A DNA stretch of 28,924 nucleotides from Acanthaster planci. Lineage: Eukaryota; Echinodermata; Asteroidea; Valvatida; Acanthasteridae. The notes under the pieces are model-generated. The model was not told where the DNA came from and searched no databases. It saw only the letters and a program-made list of their open reading frames with translations. Of this stretch, positions 26,581-28,924 are shown piece by piece. The stretch's first letter is position 1; each line of letters starts with the position of its first letter. The stretch covers positions 5,175 through 34,098 of the forward strand of contig NW_019091834.1 in assembly GCF_001949145.1 (NCBI RefSeq). The letters are read 5' to 3'. The position numbers were made by a program, and so were the translations under genes.

Positions 26581-28924
26581 GTACTCGTACATTGTAAATC
26601 ATCTTGTTTTATGCCTTCTTGCAAACCTTGTGGTTTTTATTACAGTATGTTCACACATGCATGTAAATACATAATATTCATATCAGTGCAGTGCAGGTGT
26701 CATGAAAACTGTAGCGATACAAGCCACCTGGTTGCCAGCTTCAGGCATTAAGGGGGCTACAGTAGCTGGGCGGGGTGGGGCACATCACAAGAGCAAAATA
26801 TACTTTTAATGCTATGGTTTTTACTGGGGAGGGGCAGCTTCACGACGGGGGGATCCTTGGCAACGGACCTGGATACAAGACATTTGCAAAGGGTGGTCTC
26901 AGTACATGCAGGGTATGGATTAGTGCAGTTTTCATAAATGTGACCAACCATCCCAAAACCATGCTGAAGTTGTTAGTTGCGATGTTGGACAATGCCTCTC
27001 CTTCAGCTTTTTTTACACTTTTGAAGTGATCCATGTTAAATCAAAATTCTGTCTGCAGTAAGCTTCTTATGGGTAGCGACAGCTGTAAAACTGCCATGAA
27101 AATCTGAACCGTGGAAGTTCCACTATTTTAGGGTTATGAAGTTACCTACTTCAGCCTGGTTTTGGGATGGCAGGTCACAAATTTTGGGAGAGAAATGTCT
27201 GGTCCTTTGTGGATCATGGGAAGCATGCCGTCAGCCATGAGCAATTCATGAATTATCAACTATCAAAGAGTGCATGTACGTGTATGTACATGTACGTGTA
27301 CTTAGCTAAACTGAAATGCAAGTTCTTAATGAAACTTGACTTCAACTTAATTCTACTTCAGGTAATTATGGTTTGAGTCCCAAGTGGTTTTACCATGTAG
27401 TCTAGGCATATCTCTCTATGAAACATTCTCTCTGTGTTTTTCCCTCCAAACATAAAACTAATGAAGCATTCATTGTCGTCTTAATTGTTGATACATGTAT
27501 TTGCTCTCAAAACACAATGCTGGTCAGTTTCCCCTGATAGCACTGATAGGAATATGTTTTGTCATTTATTTTGATGGCTGTTGGCATACATGTAGTCTTC
27601 TCAAGTGTTACTTACTGATGAATATTCTGTTTGCATGACATCCTTGAGCCGTCTGGTTATACGTACAGCACCTTGGAATATTTACCTTTTTTACCTTTTT
27701 ACCCTTTTTACAAGTGAAGCAGTTGCTAATAAGTTTCCAGGTTGGTTTTATTTACAAGCATTAGGGTTTGCGTTATATTTTTTTAAAAATTCCCATGTGC
27801 ACTGGTACATTCATAACCAGTAAAGAAAGGAAAAAACACATTGCTAGTTTATATTGACCAGGAACAGGAATTTGGCTTTTCAAGGTATTTATTTTTTAAA
27901 ATGTCGAGTTTTGAAACCATTGTAATGCACTTGACTGTCAGAGTTTTCTGGAATGATACTGAGAGTTGTGATAATTGGTGTTATTAAAAAATAAAACCCT
28001 ATTTCATATTCATGTGTCCTTCAAAAGGTGAAACCACTGTTCAGGTTGTGTAATGTGCAAATACTCGGTGCTGGTACTGGCCACGTCAAACTTTCCTGAA
28101 AGTTCTGTGCTCTTCTCTTCCTTACATGTAGCTTGAGTTATAAAAAATTTGGCGATGTTTCAGCACTTTTTTCATAATGATGGAAAAAGGATTGTTATCC
28201 GTATGTTTGAAAGCTACTGAGGAAAATGTAGTTTTTCAGAATACATGTAGTCTTGATTGTCGTAGAATTAACAGTAGGTTGCACCTGTAACTCTATTATC
28301 TTTGGAGGCTTGGAGGAAGAGGGTGTACACTCTATGCAAATTACTGTAGCCTTCAAAAATCCGCACATGCTGTACATGTACCGTAATTCGAATGCAGAAA
28401 GTAAATTTGACTTCTTGTGGTATTAGTCAGTTGAAATTAAAAGAGGCGTACATACACATTAAATTTGTTATCATGTCGTTGACACTGGGACTTGCCCCTA
28501 TTGTTCTTCATGCATGAGAAAATCCATTCACTTATGTGGAGATTGTAATGGATCTGAGACTGGAATCATTTCCTCGACAAGATTCAAATCTAAGTTCATG
28601 TCCAAATTACTTGGCTGGGGCCTGAGATTACGGTCTCAAGCCACGGTCAAGTAACATGACATACTGTACATGTACTACATGTAGGCTTGGGTCTGAGATT
28701 ACGGTATGCATGAGTCTATGGCAGGAGCCTCGGCAGTTTCCACAGAGTTGCTGTAATCTCAAACCACAGTCAAGTGTTTTGAACACTGCCTATCATGTTT
28801 GCAACTTTTTTAAAAAGTTGGTTTTTACTGATAATTCCCCAAGAAGTCCTAGAGAAAAAATGTTCTCCAAGATTTGTAAGACATTTATGAGTAATTGGTG
28901 GGGGTGGTTTGTATCATGACATAC
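26581..28924 (+). other. Intron 12 or 3' part of the gene; no certain exon
   Basis: After the donor GTACTC no strong exon appears to the window end. A weak candidate terminal exon lies at 27362-27405. TACATGTA motifs continue. The cytoplasmic tail is therefore unresolved. Confidence 0.5.
27362..27405 (+). other. Possible terminal coding exon (weak)
   Basis: A pyrimidine-rich acceptor (CTTAATTCTACTTCAG, ending 27361) is followed in the required phase by a 14-residue frame, GNYGLSPKWFYHVV, ending in TAG at 27403-27405. AATAAA occurs at 27990-27995 and could serve as a poly(A) signal. Nothing about the peptide is diagnostic, and the true tail exons may lie beyond the window. Confidence 0.2.

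Overview
The window is a stretch of an invertebrate animal genome. It has long AT-rich introns, canonical GT/AG splice sites, about one immunoglobulin (Ig) domain per exon, and very frequent copies of the palindrome TACATGTA / GTACATGTAC in non-coding DNA. From memory, that density of TACATGTA together with a multi-Ig receptor suggests an invertebrate deuterostome, most likely a lancelet (Branchiostoma-like). This is an inference; no ribosomal or mitochondrial marker is present to prove it.

One gene dominates. It runs left to right on the + strand from a first coding exon at 5449-5594 to at least 26580. I reconstruct twelve coding exons. Every internal junction is phase 1 and exons 2-12 are each a multiple of three bases, so all domain-bearing exons are symmetric 1-1 modules. 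The 1046-residue partial product reads: signal peptide, seven Ig domains, one fibronectin type III (FN3) domain, a ten-residue linker, a six-cysteine juxtamembrane module containing an RRRR/A furin-type site, a transmembrane helix, and a short basic cytoplasmic start. The layout resembles nephrin/Kirrel/hemicentin-type adhesion receptors, but no one-to-one ortholog is claimed. The last exon(s) may lie beyond the right edge.

Region by region: 1-5448 has no convincing gene but holds telomere-like repeats, a tRNA-derived SINE-like segment, a partly interrupted duplication, a probable retroelement tail, two short inverted-repeat elements and two CTCF-like motifs. Introns 1-12 hold further mobile DNA. 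The main items are a 70-bp TTAA/CCCTAA element, a ~0.4 kb foldback in intron 2, and a ~2.1 kb foldback with tandem GATCGATG arms and a broken non-LTR reverse transcriptase in intron 4. Intron 9 has a ~460-bp tandem duplication bracketed by a 55-bp inverted repeat and a tRNA-like SINE. Intron 10 has an unexplained minus-strand open frame, and intron 11 a G-rich tract.

I see no operon, CRISPR array, rRNA or functional tRNA. The most interesting biology is the receptor itself (cysteine-rich Ig5, furin-type site before the membrane, alternative donor at the tiny exon 10) and the unusual set of palindromic elements in its introns.
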